Shown piece after piece: positions 33,722 to 42,285 of a DNA stretch of 64,000 nucleotides. The stretch spans positions 284,401 through 348,400 of the forward strand of contig CAVSZK010000004.1 in the NCBI GenBank assembly GCA_963732415.1, written 5' to 3'. The stretch's first letter is position 1. Each line of letters begins with the position of its first letter. The notes beneath the pieces are model-generated. The model saw only the letters and a program-made list of their open reading frames with translations. It was not told the origin of the DNA and did no database searches. The translations under genes were made by a program, and so were the position numbers. Source of the stretch: RPQJ01 sp963732415. GTDB taxonomy: Bacteria > Pseudomonadota > Gammaproteobacteria > Steroidobacterales > Steroidobacteraceae.

Positions 33722-35139
33722 AGGACAGGATGCGGCGAATCCACGTCATCCACTTCGTCGGCATCGGCGGCAGCGGCATGTGCGGCATTGCCGAGGTGCT
33801 GGTCAACCTGGGATACGCGGTGCAGGGTTCGGACCTGAAGGCGGGCGACGCGACGCAGCGGCTGGAGAAGCTCGGCGCGCGGGTGATGATCGGGCATCGC
33901 GCAGGGAATGTTGCGGGCGCCGACGTCGTGGTGGTGTCGAGTGCCGTCAACCAGGAAAACCCCGAAGTTGCGCAGGCACTTGCGCAGCGCATCCCGGTGG
34001 TGAAGCGCGCCGAGATGCTTGGCGAGCTGATGCGCTTCCGCTACTCGATCGCGGTGGCCGGCACACACGGCAAGACGACAACCACCAGCCTCGTGGCCAG
34101 CGTGCTGGCGGAGGGCGGCGAGGACCCGACCTTCGTGATCGGCGGGCGCCTGAAGAGCGCAGCCTCGAACGCGCGCCTTGGTGCGGGCCGCTACCTGGTC
34201 GCCGAGGCGGACGAGAGCGACGCCTCGTTCATGCACCTGCAGGCAATGATCGCGATCGTCACCAACGTCGACGCCGACCACCTCGGCACGCACGGTGGCG
34301 ATTTCAACCGGCTGAAGTCGAGCTTCGTCGAGTTCCTGCACAACCTGCCGTTCTATGGCCTGGCCATCGTCTGCGTCGACGACGCCGAGGCAGCGAGCCT
34401 GGTGCCGCTGATCGCGCGTCCGTACCTCACCTATGGGTTCGACGAACCGGCCGACGTTCGTGCAGTGAACGTCACGCGCCGCGGCGGGCAGTCCGTATTC
34501 GACGTGCTCCGTCCGGGCCGCGATCCGTTGCCGATTACGCTCAACCTGCCGGGTCGGCACAACGTGTTGAACGCGCTCGCGGCAATCTGCGTCGCGAGCG
34601 AACTCGAGATCGACGACGGCGCAATCCAGCGCGCGCTCGCCGGGTTCCAGGGCATCGAGCGACGCCTGCAGTGGCTCGGCGACGTCGACGTTCCGGCCGG
34701 CCGGGTCACGCTGGTGGATGACTACGGCCATCACCCGACGGAGATTGCGGCGACCATGGAGGCGGTGCGGCAGGGCTGGCCGGATCGCAGGGTCGTACTG
34801 GTGTTCGAGCCGCACCGATACACGCGCACCCGCGACCTTCTCGACGACTTCGCGCAGGTGCTGTCGGCCGCAGACGCGCTGGTCGTTGCCGAAGTCTATC
34901 CGGCGGGCGAACCGCCGATCGCCGGTGCCGACGGCAAGGCATTGTGCCGGGCGATCCGCTCGCGCGGCCGTGTCGAGCCGGTGTTGCTCAAGTCGCTGGA
35001 CGAGTTGCCGCAGGCGCTCACCGACCTTGCGCGCGACGGCGACGTGGTGCTGACCATGGGTGCGGGCAGCATCGGCGCCGCGGCGCACGAGTTGCCGGTC
35101 GCACTGGCCCGGATAGCCGCGGGCGAGGGGCGCGCATGA
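33718..35139 (+). CDS. murC: UDP-N-acetylmuramate:L-alanine ligase
   Basis: Adds the first stem-peptide residue. The 473 residues show HFVGIGGSGMCGIAEVL, ATP site AVAGTHGKTTTTSL, EADESDASFMHL, NVDADHLGTHGG and DDYGHHPTEI. It is followed directly by ddl; murB, which lies here in E. coli and Pseudomonas, is absent. Confidence 0.97.
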   Translation: MKDRMRRIHVIHFVGIGGSGMCGIAEVLVNLGYAVQGSDLKAGDATQRLEKLGARVMIGHRAGNVAGADVVVVSSAVNQENPEVAQALAQRIPVVKRAEMLGELMRFRYSIAVAGTHGKTTTTSLVASVLAEGGEDPTFVIGGRLKSAASNARLGAGRYLVAEADESDASFMHLQAMIAIVTNVDADHLGTHGGDFNRLKSSFVEFLHNLPFYGLAIVCVDDAEAASLVPLIARPYLTYGFDEPADVRAVNVTRRGGQSVFDVLRPGRDPLPITLNLPGRHNVLNALAAICVASELEIDDGAIQRALAGFQGIERRLQWLGDVDVPAGRVTLVDDYGHHPTEIAATMEAVRQGWPDRRVVLVFEPHRYTRTRDLLDDFAQVLSAADALVVAEVYPAGEPPIAGADGKALCRAIRSRGRVEPVLLKSLDELPQALTDLARDGDVVLTMGAGSIGAAAHELPVALARIAAGEGRA

Positions 35140-36107
35140 CGCTGTCGCCGACTCGCATCAAGGATCCGCGCGACTTCGGCCGCGTCGCCGTGCTGATGGG
35201 CGGCACGTCATCGGAGCGCGAGGTTTCGCTCGATTCAGGACGCAACGTGCTCGAGGCGCTCGTCGGCCGTGGCGTGGACGCGGTGGCGGTGGACGGTATC
35301 CCTGCGCTCGTCGCCGCGCTCACGGGACCCTCGGGTCCGCGATTCGACCGGGTATTCAACATCCTTCACGGCAATCGGGGGGGTGGCGAGGACGGCGTGC
35401 TGCAGGGCCTGCTCGATGCGCTCGGCGTCCCATACACCGGGTCGGGCGTACTCGGCTCCGCGCTGTCGATGGACAAGATCCGCACCAAGCAGGTGTGGCA
35501 GTCGCTCGGGCTTCCGACCCCGGGCTACGTGAGCCTGGAGCGCGGCGAAGATGTCGTGGCCGCCGCGAACAAGCTCGGCCTGCCGGTGATCGTGAAGCCC
35601 GCATGCGAGGGATCGAGCGTTGGTGTCAGCCGCTGCTTCAGGGACGCCGACCTCGCAGCGGCCGTGGAACTTGCCGCACGCTACGAAGGCCCGATGCTGG
35701 TCGAGCAGTTGATCGAGGGCGACGAGTTCACCGTTGCCGTGCTCGGCGTCGAGGCGCTGCCGTCGATCCGCATCGTGCCGGCCGGCGAGTACTACGACTA
35801 CCACGCGAAGTACGTCGCGGCCGACACGCAGTACCTCTGCCCTGGCGCGACCGGGACGGTCGAGCAGGAATTCGGCAGGCTCGCGCTTGCCGCGTTCTTC
35901 GCGGCGGACTGCAGCGGATGGGGTCGCGTCGACTTCATGCGCGACCGTTCGGGCCAGTCATGGCTGCTCGAGGTGAACACCGCGCCCGGCATGACCAGCC
36001 ATTCGCTGGTGCCCAAGGCCGCGCGCAGTCGCGGCATCGAATTCGACGAACTCGTCTGGCGGGTGCTCGAGACGAGCTTCTCCCGGCAGGCAGGCGGGGT
36101 CGCGTGA
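35136..36107 (+). CDS. ddl: D-alanine:D-alanine ligase
   Basis: ATP-grasp enzyme making D-Ala-D-Ala. The 323 residues have VAVLMGGTSSEREVSLDSG, LHGNRGGGEDGVLQGLLD (two residues longer than E. coli DdlB in this loop), VIVKPACEGSSVGV, EYYDYHAKYVA and EVNTAPGMTSHSLVPKAA. It overlaps murC by 4 bp and ftsQ by 1 bp. Confidence 0.97.
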   Translation: MTLSPTRIKDPRDFGRVAVLMGGTSSEREVSLDSGRNVLEALVGRGVDAVAVDGIPALVAALTGPSGPRFDRVFNILHGNRGGGEDGVLQGLLDALGVPYTGSGVLGSALSMDKIRTKQVWQSLGLPTPGYVSLERGEDVVAAANKLGLPVIVKPACEGSSVGVSRCFRDADLAAAVELAARYEGPMLVEQLIEGDEFTVAVLGVEALPSIRIVPAGEYYDYHAKYVAADTQYLCPGATGTVEQEFGRLALAAFFAADCSGWGRVDFMRDRSGQSWLLEVNTAPGMTSHSLVPKAARSRGIEFDELVWRVLETSFSRQAGGVA

Positions 36108-36904
36108 TGCTGGCGTTCTGGAAAAAGCGCAATCGCCGACAGGCCCGCGGCGGGGTCGCGGCCCCGGCACGCACAGTGAACTGGCGTCTGCTCGGCGTCG
36201 CGGCGGGCGTGGTAGCGGGCATCGCGGCGGTTGCATCGCCGCTGATGCTGGCGCTGGATCGCCCCGTGCGCCGCGTGCTGGTCGAGGGCGCTTTCCAGCG
36301 TGTCTCGCCTCCTGAAATCGAGAGTGCCGTCGTCGAAGTCGTGCACGGCGGCCTTGCTTCCGTCGATCTCGACCAGGTCCGCGACAGCATCCAGCGCATC
36401 GACTGGGTGGACCGTGCCGTGGTGCGCCGACGCTGGCCGGACGCCATACGCGTCATCGTCACGGAGCAGGTGGCCGCCGCGCGCTGGAACGCGGCGGGGC
36501 TGCTGAATGCGCGCGGTGAGCTGTTCATCCGCAATGCCCGCTACGTGCCGCCCGAGTTGCCGCTGCTGCAGGGCCCGGACGGCAGCGAGGGAACAGTCGC
36601 GCAGCTGTATCTCGAGGCCCAGGGACGCCTGCTCGAAGCAGGGCTGCGTCTCACCGGCGTGCAGCTCGACGAGCGCGGCGCATGGCAGCTCGAGCTTGCC
36701 AACGGTGTCGCCGTGAAGCTCGGGCGGCAGTCGGTCGAAGAGCGGCTCGAGCGGTTCATCCGGCTCGCGAGCCCGCTGGTCGCAAAGCGGCTCGCCGAGA
36801 TCAACTACGTGGACATGCGCTACACAAATGGATTCAGCGTCGGCTGGAACTCGCGTTCCGCCCTCGCCGTCGCACCGCAGGAGGCGGCGACACCTGATGG
36901 CTAA
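36107..36904 (+). CDS. ftsQ: Cell division protein FtsQ
   Basis: Bitopic divisome scaffold. The 265 residues have a basic cytoplasmic tail (WKKRNRRQARGG), a transmembrane segment (LLGVAAGVVAGIAAVASPLML), a POTRA domain starting RRVLVEGAFQRVSPPEIESAV with DWVDRAVVRRRWPDAIRVIV, and the FtsQ domain. Start ATG 36107 or the adjacent GTG 36104. Overlaps ftsA by 8 bp. Confidence 0.94.
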   Translation: MLAFWKKRNRRQARGGVAAPARTVNWRLLGVAAGVVAGIAAVASPLMLALDRPVRRVLVEGAFQRVSPPEIESAVVEVVHGGLASVDLDQVRDSIQRIDWVDRAVVRRRWPDAIRVIVTEQVAAARWNAAGLLNARGELFIRNARYVPPELPLLQGPDGSEGTVAQLYLEAQGRLLEAGLRLTGVQLDERGAWQLELANGVAVKLGRQSVEERLERFIRLASPLVAKRLAEINYVDMRYTNGFSVGWNSRSALAVAPQEAATPDG

Positions 36905-38132
36905 GAAAACCGAACGCAACATGATCGTCGGACTCGACATCGGCACATCGAAGGTGGTGGCGATCGTCGGCGAGCTGGGCCTGGACGGAACGATCGAAGT
37001 GGTGGGCCTCGGCTCGCACCCGTCACGCGGACTGAAGAAGGGCGTGGTGGTCAACATCGACTCGACCGTGCAGTCGATCCGCCGCGCAGTGGAGGAGGCC
37101 GAGCTGATGGCCGGCTGCGAGATCCACTCCGTGATCGCCGGTATCGCCGGCAGTCACGTGCGCTCGCTCAACTCGCACGGCATCGTCGCGATCCGCGACA
37201 AGGAAGTGATGCAGGGAGACGTCGATCGAGTGATCGACGCCGCGCGGGCGGTGGCGATCCCGGCCGACCAGAAGATCCTGCATATCCTGCCCCAGGAATT
37301 CATCATCGACTCGCAGGAAGGCATCCGCGAGCCGGTCGGCATGTCGGGCGTCCGCCTCGAGGCGAAGGTGCACATCGTCACCGGCGCCGACAGCGCCGCG
37401 CAGAACATCGTCAAGTGCGTGCAGCGATGCGGGCTCGAGGTCGAGGACATCGTGCTCGAGCAGCTGGCCTCCAGCTTCGCCGTGCTCGCCGACGACGAGA
37501 AGGAACTCGGCGTGTGCCTGGTGGACATCGGCGGCGGCACGACCGACATCGCCGTGTTCTCGGGTGGTGCGATCCGGCACACGGCGGTGATTCCGATCGC
37601 CGGCGACCAGGTCACCAACGACATCGCGGTCAGCCTGCGCACGCCGACGCACCACGCGGAGGAACTCAAGGTTCGCTACGCCTGTGCCTTGTCGCAGCTG
37701 GCGAATCCCGACGAGACGATCGAAGTGCCGAGCGTCGGCGACCGGCCGGCGCGTCGGCTCGCGCGCCAGACCCTCGCGGAAGTCGTCGAACCGCGCTACG
37801 AGGAACTGTTCGCGCTGGTGCATGAAGAACTGCGGCGTTCCGGATTCGACGAGTTGATCGCCGCCGGCGTCGTACTGACGGGCGGCAGCGCAAAGATGGA
37901 AGGCGTCATAGAACTAGCCGAGGAAGTCTTCCACGCCCCGGTGCGGCTCGGGCTGCCGCAGGGCGTGAGCGGGTTGGTCGACGTGGTGAGGAACCCGATC
38001 CACGCGACCGGAGTCGGCCTGCTGCTGGTCGGGCGCGAGAACTACATGCGACAGGGCAGGAAGATGCCGGTCGGGAAGGGCATGCGCAGCGTCGTGGATC
38101 GGATGAAGGACTGGTTCCAGGGAAATTTCTGA
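36897..38132 (+). CDS. ftsA: Cell division protein FtsA
   Basis: Actin-like ATPase tethering FtsZ to the membrane. The 411 residues have MIVGLDIGTSKVVAIVGEL, the 1C subdomain, LVDIGGGTTDIAVF, VVLTGGSAKMEGV and the C-terminal amphipathic membrane-targeting helix (SVVDRMKDWFQGNF). ATG 36897 gives the family start MAKKTERNMIVGLDIG. Confidence 0.97.
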   Translation: MAKKTERNMIVGLDIGTSKVVAIVGELGLDGTIEVVGLGSHPSRGLKKGVVVNIDSTVQSIRRAVEEAELMAGCEIHSVIAGIAGSHVRSLNSHGIVAIRDKEVMQGDVDRVIDAARAVAIPADQKILHILPQEFIIDSQEGIREPVGMSGVRLEAKVHIVTGADSAAQNIVKCVQRCGLEVEDIVLEQLASSFAVLADDEKELGVCLVDIGGGTTDIAVFSGGAIRHTAVIPIAGDQVTNDIAVSLRTPTHHAEELKVRYACALSQLANPDETIEVPSVGDRPARRLARQTLAEVVEPRYEELFALVHEELRRSGFDELIAAGVVLTGGSAKMEGVIELAEEVFHAPVRLGLPQGVSGLVDVVRNPIHATGVGLLLVGRENYMRQGRKMPVGKGMRSVVDRMKDWFQGNF

Positions 38133-38240
38133 CGGGCACGGTCAACGCGGCGTACAGCGACGCAATTGAAGGGCGACAGGCGGTTGAACGAAGCGGTCAA
38201 GGATCGATGCAGGCGGAAAGAGTCAGCGGAAGCAGAAATG

Positions 38241-38268
38241 GAAGCGGGAAGCGGGAAGCGGAAAGCGG
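38241..38268. repeat. Heptamer tandem repeat in the ftsA-ftsZ spacer
   Basis: GAAGCGG occurs three times head to tail (38241-38247, 38248-38254, 38255-38261), followed by AAAGCGG (38262-38268). The repeat sits in a purine-rich stretch within the 251-bp non-coding spacer between ftsA and ftsZ, an unusually long gap for this otherwise overlapping cluster. Confidence 0.8.
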
Positions 38269-38306
38269 TGGGCGAGGAGCGGGGTGGAGAGTCTTGATTT
38301 TCTGGC

Positions 38307-38332
38307 GGAAGCCGCCGACGAGGCCGGCTTCC
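38307..38332 (+). promoter_or_regulatory. Hairpin in the ftsZ leader
   Basis: GGAAGCCG (38307-38314) pairs with CGGCTTCC (38325-38332), an 8-bp perfect stem with a 10-nt loop, ending 51 bp before the ftsZ ATG. No U-tract follows, so it is more likely an RNA processing or stability element than a terminator. Confidence 0.4.
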
Positions 38333-38383
38333 ACGAAGCACTGATTACTGGTCACTAGTCACTTTTTATTGGAGCAGCAAAAA

Positions 38384-39556
38384 ATGTTCGTACTTGCAGA
38401 CACTGAAAACCAGGGGGCCGTCATCAAGGTCATCGGCGTCGGCGGCGGCGGCGGCAACGCGGTGACCCACATGGTCAGTTCGGGAATCGAAGGCGTGGAT
38501 TTCGTCTGCATCAACACCGATTCCCAGGCGCTGAAGCACTCTAAGGTAAAGATGAGCCTGCAGATCGGCTCGAACATCACCAAGGGCCTGGGCGCGGGCG
38601 CCGACCCGGAAGTCGGCCGCCAGGCCGCGCTGGAGGATCGCGACCGCATCGTCGAGATGGTCGACGGCTCCGACATGATCTTCATCACCGCCGGCATGGG
38701 CGGCGGTACCGGCACGGGCGCCGCGCCGATCGTGGCCCAGGTCGCCAAGGAACTCGGCATCCTCACGGTCGCCGTGGTCACCAAGCCGTTCGAGATGGAA
38801 GGCAACAAGCGCCTGGCGCTCGCCGACCAGGGCATTGCCGAACTCGGCAAGTACGTGGACTCGCTGATCACGATCCCCAACCAGAAGCTGCTCACGGTGC
38901 TCGGTGGCGACACCACGCTGCTCGACGCGTTCAAGTCTGCGAACGAAGTGCTGCAGGGCGCCGTGCAGGGCATTGCCGAGCTGATCACGCGGCCCGGCCT
39001 GATCAACGTCGACTTCGCCGACGTGAAGACGGTGATGGCAGAGACCGGCATGGCGATGATGGGTTCGGGCAGGGCGACGGGCGAGAACCGCGCGCGCGAG
39101 GCAGCCGAGGCCGCGATCTCGAGCCCGCTGCTCGAGGACGTGAATCTTTCTGGCGCGCACGGCCTGCTGATCAACGTGACGGCCGGCATGGACCTGCGCA
39201 CCAGCGAGTTCCACGTCGTCGGCGACGCGATCAAGCAGTACGCGTCGGAGGATGCGACCGTGGTGGTGGGTTATGTCATCGACCCGGAGATGACCGGCGA
39301 GATCCGCGTCACCGTGGTCGCGACCGGCATCGGCCGCCCGGCGGCGGTCCGTGGGCTCCCCACTCGCGAGCAGCCCAAGGTCGAGGTGGTTGCGGGTGGC
39401 CGTGTCACTCGCCGCACGATGGAAAGTTACGCCGACTACGAGACGCCGGCCAACCTGAGGCGGCGCCAGCGTGCAGTCGGAGACGATGTGCGCGCCGATG
39501 CGAGCGGCGAGACCTACCTGGACATCCCGGCGTTCCTGCGGCGCCAGGCTGACTGA
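38384..39556 (+). CDS. ftsZ: Cell division protein FtsZ
   Basis: Tubulin-like GTPase forming the division ring. The 390 residues have IKVIGVGGGGGNAVTHM, the GTP signature GMGGGTGTGAAP, the T7-loop NVDFADVKTVM, and the conserved C-terminal peptide YLDIPAFLRRQAD that binds FtsA and ZipA. GGAG (38371-38374) precedes ATG 38384; a TTG five codons upstream is not needed. Confidence 0.98.
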   Translation: MFVLADTENQGAVIKVIGVGGGGGNAVTHMVSSGIEGVDFVCINTDSQALKHSKVKMSLQIGSNITKGLGAGADPEVGRQAALEDRDRIVEMVDGSDMIFITAGMGGGTGTGAAPIVAQVAKELGILTVAVVTKPFEMEGNKRLALADQGIAELGKYVDSLITIPNQKLLTVLGGDTTLLDAFKSANEVLQGAVQGIAELITRPGLINVDFADVKTVMAETGMAMMGSGRATGENRAREAAEAAISSPLLEDVNLSGAHGLLINVTAGMDLRTSEFHVVGDAIKQYASEDATVVVGYVIDPEMTGEIRVTVVATGIGRPAAVRGLPTREQPKVEVVAGGRVTRRTMESYADYETPANLRRRQRAVGDDVRADASGETYLDIPAFLRRQAD

Positions 39557-39568
39557 GGACGGGACGGG

Positions 39569-39590
39569 CCCCGCCGCGAAAACGGCGGGG
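39569..39590 (+). terminator. GC hairpin downstream of ftsZ
   Basis: CCCCGCCG (39569-39576) and CGGCGGGG (39583-39590) form a perfect 8-bp stem with a CGAAAA loop, 12 bp after the ftsZ stop. No U-tract follows, so termination may be partial. lpxC has its own promoter candidate downstream. Confidence 0.5.
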
Positions 39591-39682
39591 CGACACCGAC
39601 GGGCCGGCGCGCGTGTTGGTGCCGGCGACGCCCCTGTGGGCAGGCTACCGGAGTGGCGGTAATGTTATTTACAATCAATACG

Positions 39683-39712
39683 TTACCTTACTAACTGGGC
39701 CTGTGATATTCT
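39683..39712 (+). promoter_or_regulatory. Candidate lpxC promoter with extended -10
   Basis: TTACCT (39683-39688), 18-bp spacer, then TATTCT (39707-39712) preceded by TGA, i.e. an extended -10 TGATATTCT. It lies in a locally AT-rich stretch 52 bp upstream of the lpxC ATG. Confidence 0.5.
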
Positions 39713-39764
39713 TGCTAGCTAACTAAACCAAGGGGCGCGCACCTGGCGCGGCAACGACCCCGAA

Positions 39765-40679
39765 ATGCTGAAACAGAGAACACTCAAGAACTCGATTCGC
39801 GCCACCGGCGTGGGCCTGCACACCGGCAAGAAGGTGCTGATGGTGCTGCGGCCGGCCCCGGCCAACCACGGCATCTGGTTCCGTCGTACCGACCTCGATC
39901 AGCCCGTGGACATCCCCGCGCGCGCCGAAAGCGTGGGCGAGACGACGCTCGGCACGACGATCACGAAGGACGGCGTCAAGGTCTCGACCATCGAGCACCT
40001 GCTCTCGGCACTCGCGGGCCTCGGCATCGACAACGCGATCATCGAACTCTCCGCCGGCGAAGTGCCGATCATGGACGGCAGCGCGGGTCCCTTTGTGTTC
40101 CTGCTGCAGTCGGCGGGCATCGAGGAACAGAATGCGCCGAAGAAGTTCGTGCGCATCCTGAAGAGCGTCAAGGTCGAGGACGGCGAGAAGTGGGCCCGCT
40201 TCGATCCTTATGACGGTTTCAAGGTTAACTTTGAAATCGAGTTCGACCACCCGGTGTTCAAGCGCCGCTCGCAGGTCGCCTCGATGGACTTCTCGACGAC
40301 GACATTCCTGCGTGAAGTGAGTCGCGCGCGGACCTTCGGGTTCATGCGCGACCTCGAGTACATGCGCTCGCACAACCTTGCGCTCGGCGGCAACCTCGAC
40401 AACGCCATCGTCCTCGACGACTACCGGATCCTGAACGAGGATGGCCTGCGCTACGAGGACGAGTTCGTGAAGCACAAGGTGCTCGACGCGATCGGCGACC
40501 TCTACCTGCTCGGTCACGGCCTGATCGGCGAGTTCAGCGGCTACAAGTCAGGTCACGGCCTGAACAACCTGCTGCTGCGCACGCTCATTGCCGACAGCAC
40601 CGCGTGGGAAGACGTGACGTTCGAAACGCTGCAGGACGCGCCTATTTCGTACGTGGCGGCAGCTGCGGCGACAGCCTGA
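39765..40679 (+). CDS. lpxC: UDP-3-O-acyl-N-acetylglucosamine deacetylase
   Basis: Zinc deacetylase, first committed step of lipid A synthesis. The 304 residues start MLKQRTLKNSIRATGVGLHTG, with zinc histidines in TIEHLLSAL and SGYKSGHGLNN plus Asp in the VLDAIGDL segment; GEVPIMDGSAGPFVFLL is also conserved. Located after ftsZ as in most gammaproteobacteria. Confidence 0.97.
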   Translation: MLKQRTLKNSIRATGVGLHTGKKVLMVLRPAPANHGIWFRRTDLDQPVDIPARAESVGETTLGTTITKDGVKVSTIEHLLSALAGLGIDNAIIELSAGEVPIMDGSAGPFVFLLQSAGIEEQNAPKKFVRILKSVKVEDGEKWARFDPYDGFKVNFEIEFDHPVFKRRSQVASMDFSTTTFLREVSRARTFGFMRDLEYMRSHNLALGGNLDNAIVLDDYRILNEDGLRYEDEFVKHKVLDAIGDLYLLGHGLIGEFSGYKSGHGLNNLLLRTLIADSTAWEDVTFETLQDAPISYVAAAAATA

Positions 40680-40685
40680 CGAGGG

Positions 40686-40994
40686 TCACGGCCCGGTTTT
40701 CTCGCGGCCCCTGACGCGCACCCGGATCTTCCCGGTCACCGGCTCGCCGAGCTCGGCGAATCGCTCCTTCATGCGCGGTCCCGCGTAGCGGACTCGAGCG
40801 GTCCACGCAGCAGAATCGACGATGATGACCAGGTCGTCGTCGCGACGGGCGGCCGAGACCACATGCGCCCCCAGCCCGCCGGGCAATTCACGCTGCACCA
40901 TCACCGTCAGCGAATCGGCCGCGGCCGCACGCCTGGCGAGTTGCTCGAGGCCGAAGTTCGGCCCTCCGAACAGGGGTTTCAGGGGAGGAGTCAT
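40686..40994 (-). CDS. DciA-like DUF721 protein
   Basis: A 102-residue protein of the DUF721 family; DciA members are the ancestral loaders of the replicative helicase DnaB. Seen are LAVMVQREL-like SLTVMVQRELPGGLGAHVVSA, DLVIIVDSAAWTARVRYAGPRM and a basic C-terminus (GKIRVRVRGREKTGP). It is convergent with lpxC (6 bp gap) and divergent from the M23 gene. The lpxC-DUF721-M23-secA order is widespread. Confidence in the family comes from position and these segments. Confidence 0.85.
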   Translation of the reverse strand: MTPPLKPLFGGPNFGLEQLARRAAAADSLTVMVQRELPGGLGAHVVSAARRDDDLVIIVDSAAWTARVRYAGPRMKERFAELGEPVTGKIRVRVRGREKTGP

Positions 40995-41232
40995 AACTCA
41001 GATATTGTTCACAAAAAGCTAATTATGGGTTGCCAGCAAGCGGCTGATCGTTCATAGTCTGCGGCCTCTCGACTGGGCGGGTCTACCTCCCGGACGCCAA
41101 CATGCAAGGTCGGCGGCCGGATGGTGCGCTGACGTCCTATCGGGTTTCTGGTTCGAACCGCTGAGCAGTGCTGCCCACCAAGCTGGGTCCTGACTGCTCT
41201 GACCATCGGCAGCCACGGGGTTCTGTGCCGCG

Positions 41233-42150
41233 ATGAAATTCAATGTCGTTTCCAGTCGCACGGGCAAGGTCCGGCAACTTGACCTGTCGCGTCCGCGAGT
41301 CCTGGCGCTGGTCGCAGGGATCGCGCTGCTGGCTGTATCGCTGTTGTTCGGCGCGGGCCTCTCGGTCGGCCGCTTTGTCGCCGGACCGCTGCAGAGCGAG
41401 CAGCTGGCGCGTGCGCTGGAACAGCAGCACAAGGACATCGATGCCGCGCGTGGGCGGCTGCAGGGCAACGTCGATGCACTCGCCTCGCGCGTAGGCATGA
41501 TGAACGCACACCTGATCCGGCTCGATGCGCTCGGCCGCCGCATAACCGAGCTTTCGGACCTGGGCCGCGGCGAATTCGATTTCGACAAGCCGCCGCCGGC
41601 CGGCGGTCCCGAGGGCGACGAGCGGGCCTCTTCTGGTTCAGCGCAGGTGCCCGAGCTTGCACAGGCGCTCGACGCACTCGAGGGCCAGCTCGCCGACCGC
41701 GAGCGCCAGCTGACCGTGCTCGAGAGCCTGATGTCCACGCGCCAGCTCGGCGAACGCATCCTGCCGGGCGGCCTGCCGGTGATCGGCGGCTGGATTTCGT
41801 CGCACTTCGGTTTCCGTTCGGATCCGATCAACGGGCACACCGCGTTTCACAAGGGTGTCGACATCGCCGCGGAACCGGGCAGCCGCGTGATTGCCACCGG
41901 CCCAGGGGTCGTGTCTTTCGCAGGGTTCAAGACCGGCTACGGAAACGTGGTGGAAATCACGCACCCGACCGGTTACGTCACGCTCTACGGTCACAATGCC
42001 CGCAACCTCGTCCGCGAAGGCGACACCGTCGGTAAGGGACAGGCAATCGCGGTCATTGGCAGCACGGGCCGCTCGACCGGCACGCACGTGCACTTCGAGG
42101 TCGAGCGCAACGGCCGACCGGTCAACCCGACGCCGTACCTGGGGAGCTGA
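41233..42150 (+). CDS. M23 family metallopeptidase
   Basis: Membrane-anchored LytM-type peptidase or regulator of peptidoglycan hydrolysis. The 305 residues have a cytoplasmic N-terminus, one transmembrane helix (ALVAGIALLAVSLLFGAGLSV), a coiled coil (residues about 55-175) and a C-terminal M23 domain with HKGVDIAAEPGS and HVHFEVERNGRP, so the zinc ligands are intact and the enzyme may be active. It occupies the position that secM has upstream of secA in E. coli, but is unrelated. Confidence 0.92.
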   Translation: MKFNVVSSRTGKVRQLDLSRPRVLALVAGIALLAVSLLFGAGLSVGRFVAGPLQSEQLARALEQQHKDIDAARGRLQGNVDALASRVGMMNAHLIRLDALGRRITELSDLGRGEFDFDKPPPAGGPEGDERASSGSAQVPELAQALDALEGQLADRERQLTVLESLMSTRQLGERILPGGLPVIGGWISSHFGFRSDPINGHTAFHKGVDIAAEPGSRVIATGPGVVSFAGFKTGYGNVVEITHPTGYVTLYGHNARNLVREGDTVGKGQAIAVIGSTGRSTGTHVHFEVERNGRPVNPTPYLGS

Positions 42151-42285
42151 ACCCCGGGGCGAGTGGACGTCCGGATGGCGGCGCGCCGCTTGAGGCTGCC
42201 GATTTCGCCCTCACTATCCGCTAAATGCCGGCCGCATTGATGTAAAATTCACGGCTTTCCCCGCAGTTTTCTTCCTGGAGCCCCT

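Noticed and set aside
41149..41165. GGTTCGAACC, similar to a tRNA T-arm
   Set aside because: No acceptor, D or anticodon stems can be drawn around it; simple palindrome in the dciA-M23 spacer.
41233..42150. Possible SecM analogue upstream of secA
   Set aside because: The product is an M23 metallopeptidase with intact zinc ligands; no arrest-peptide-like sequence is seen near its end.
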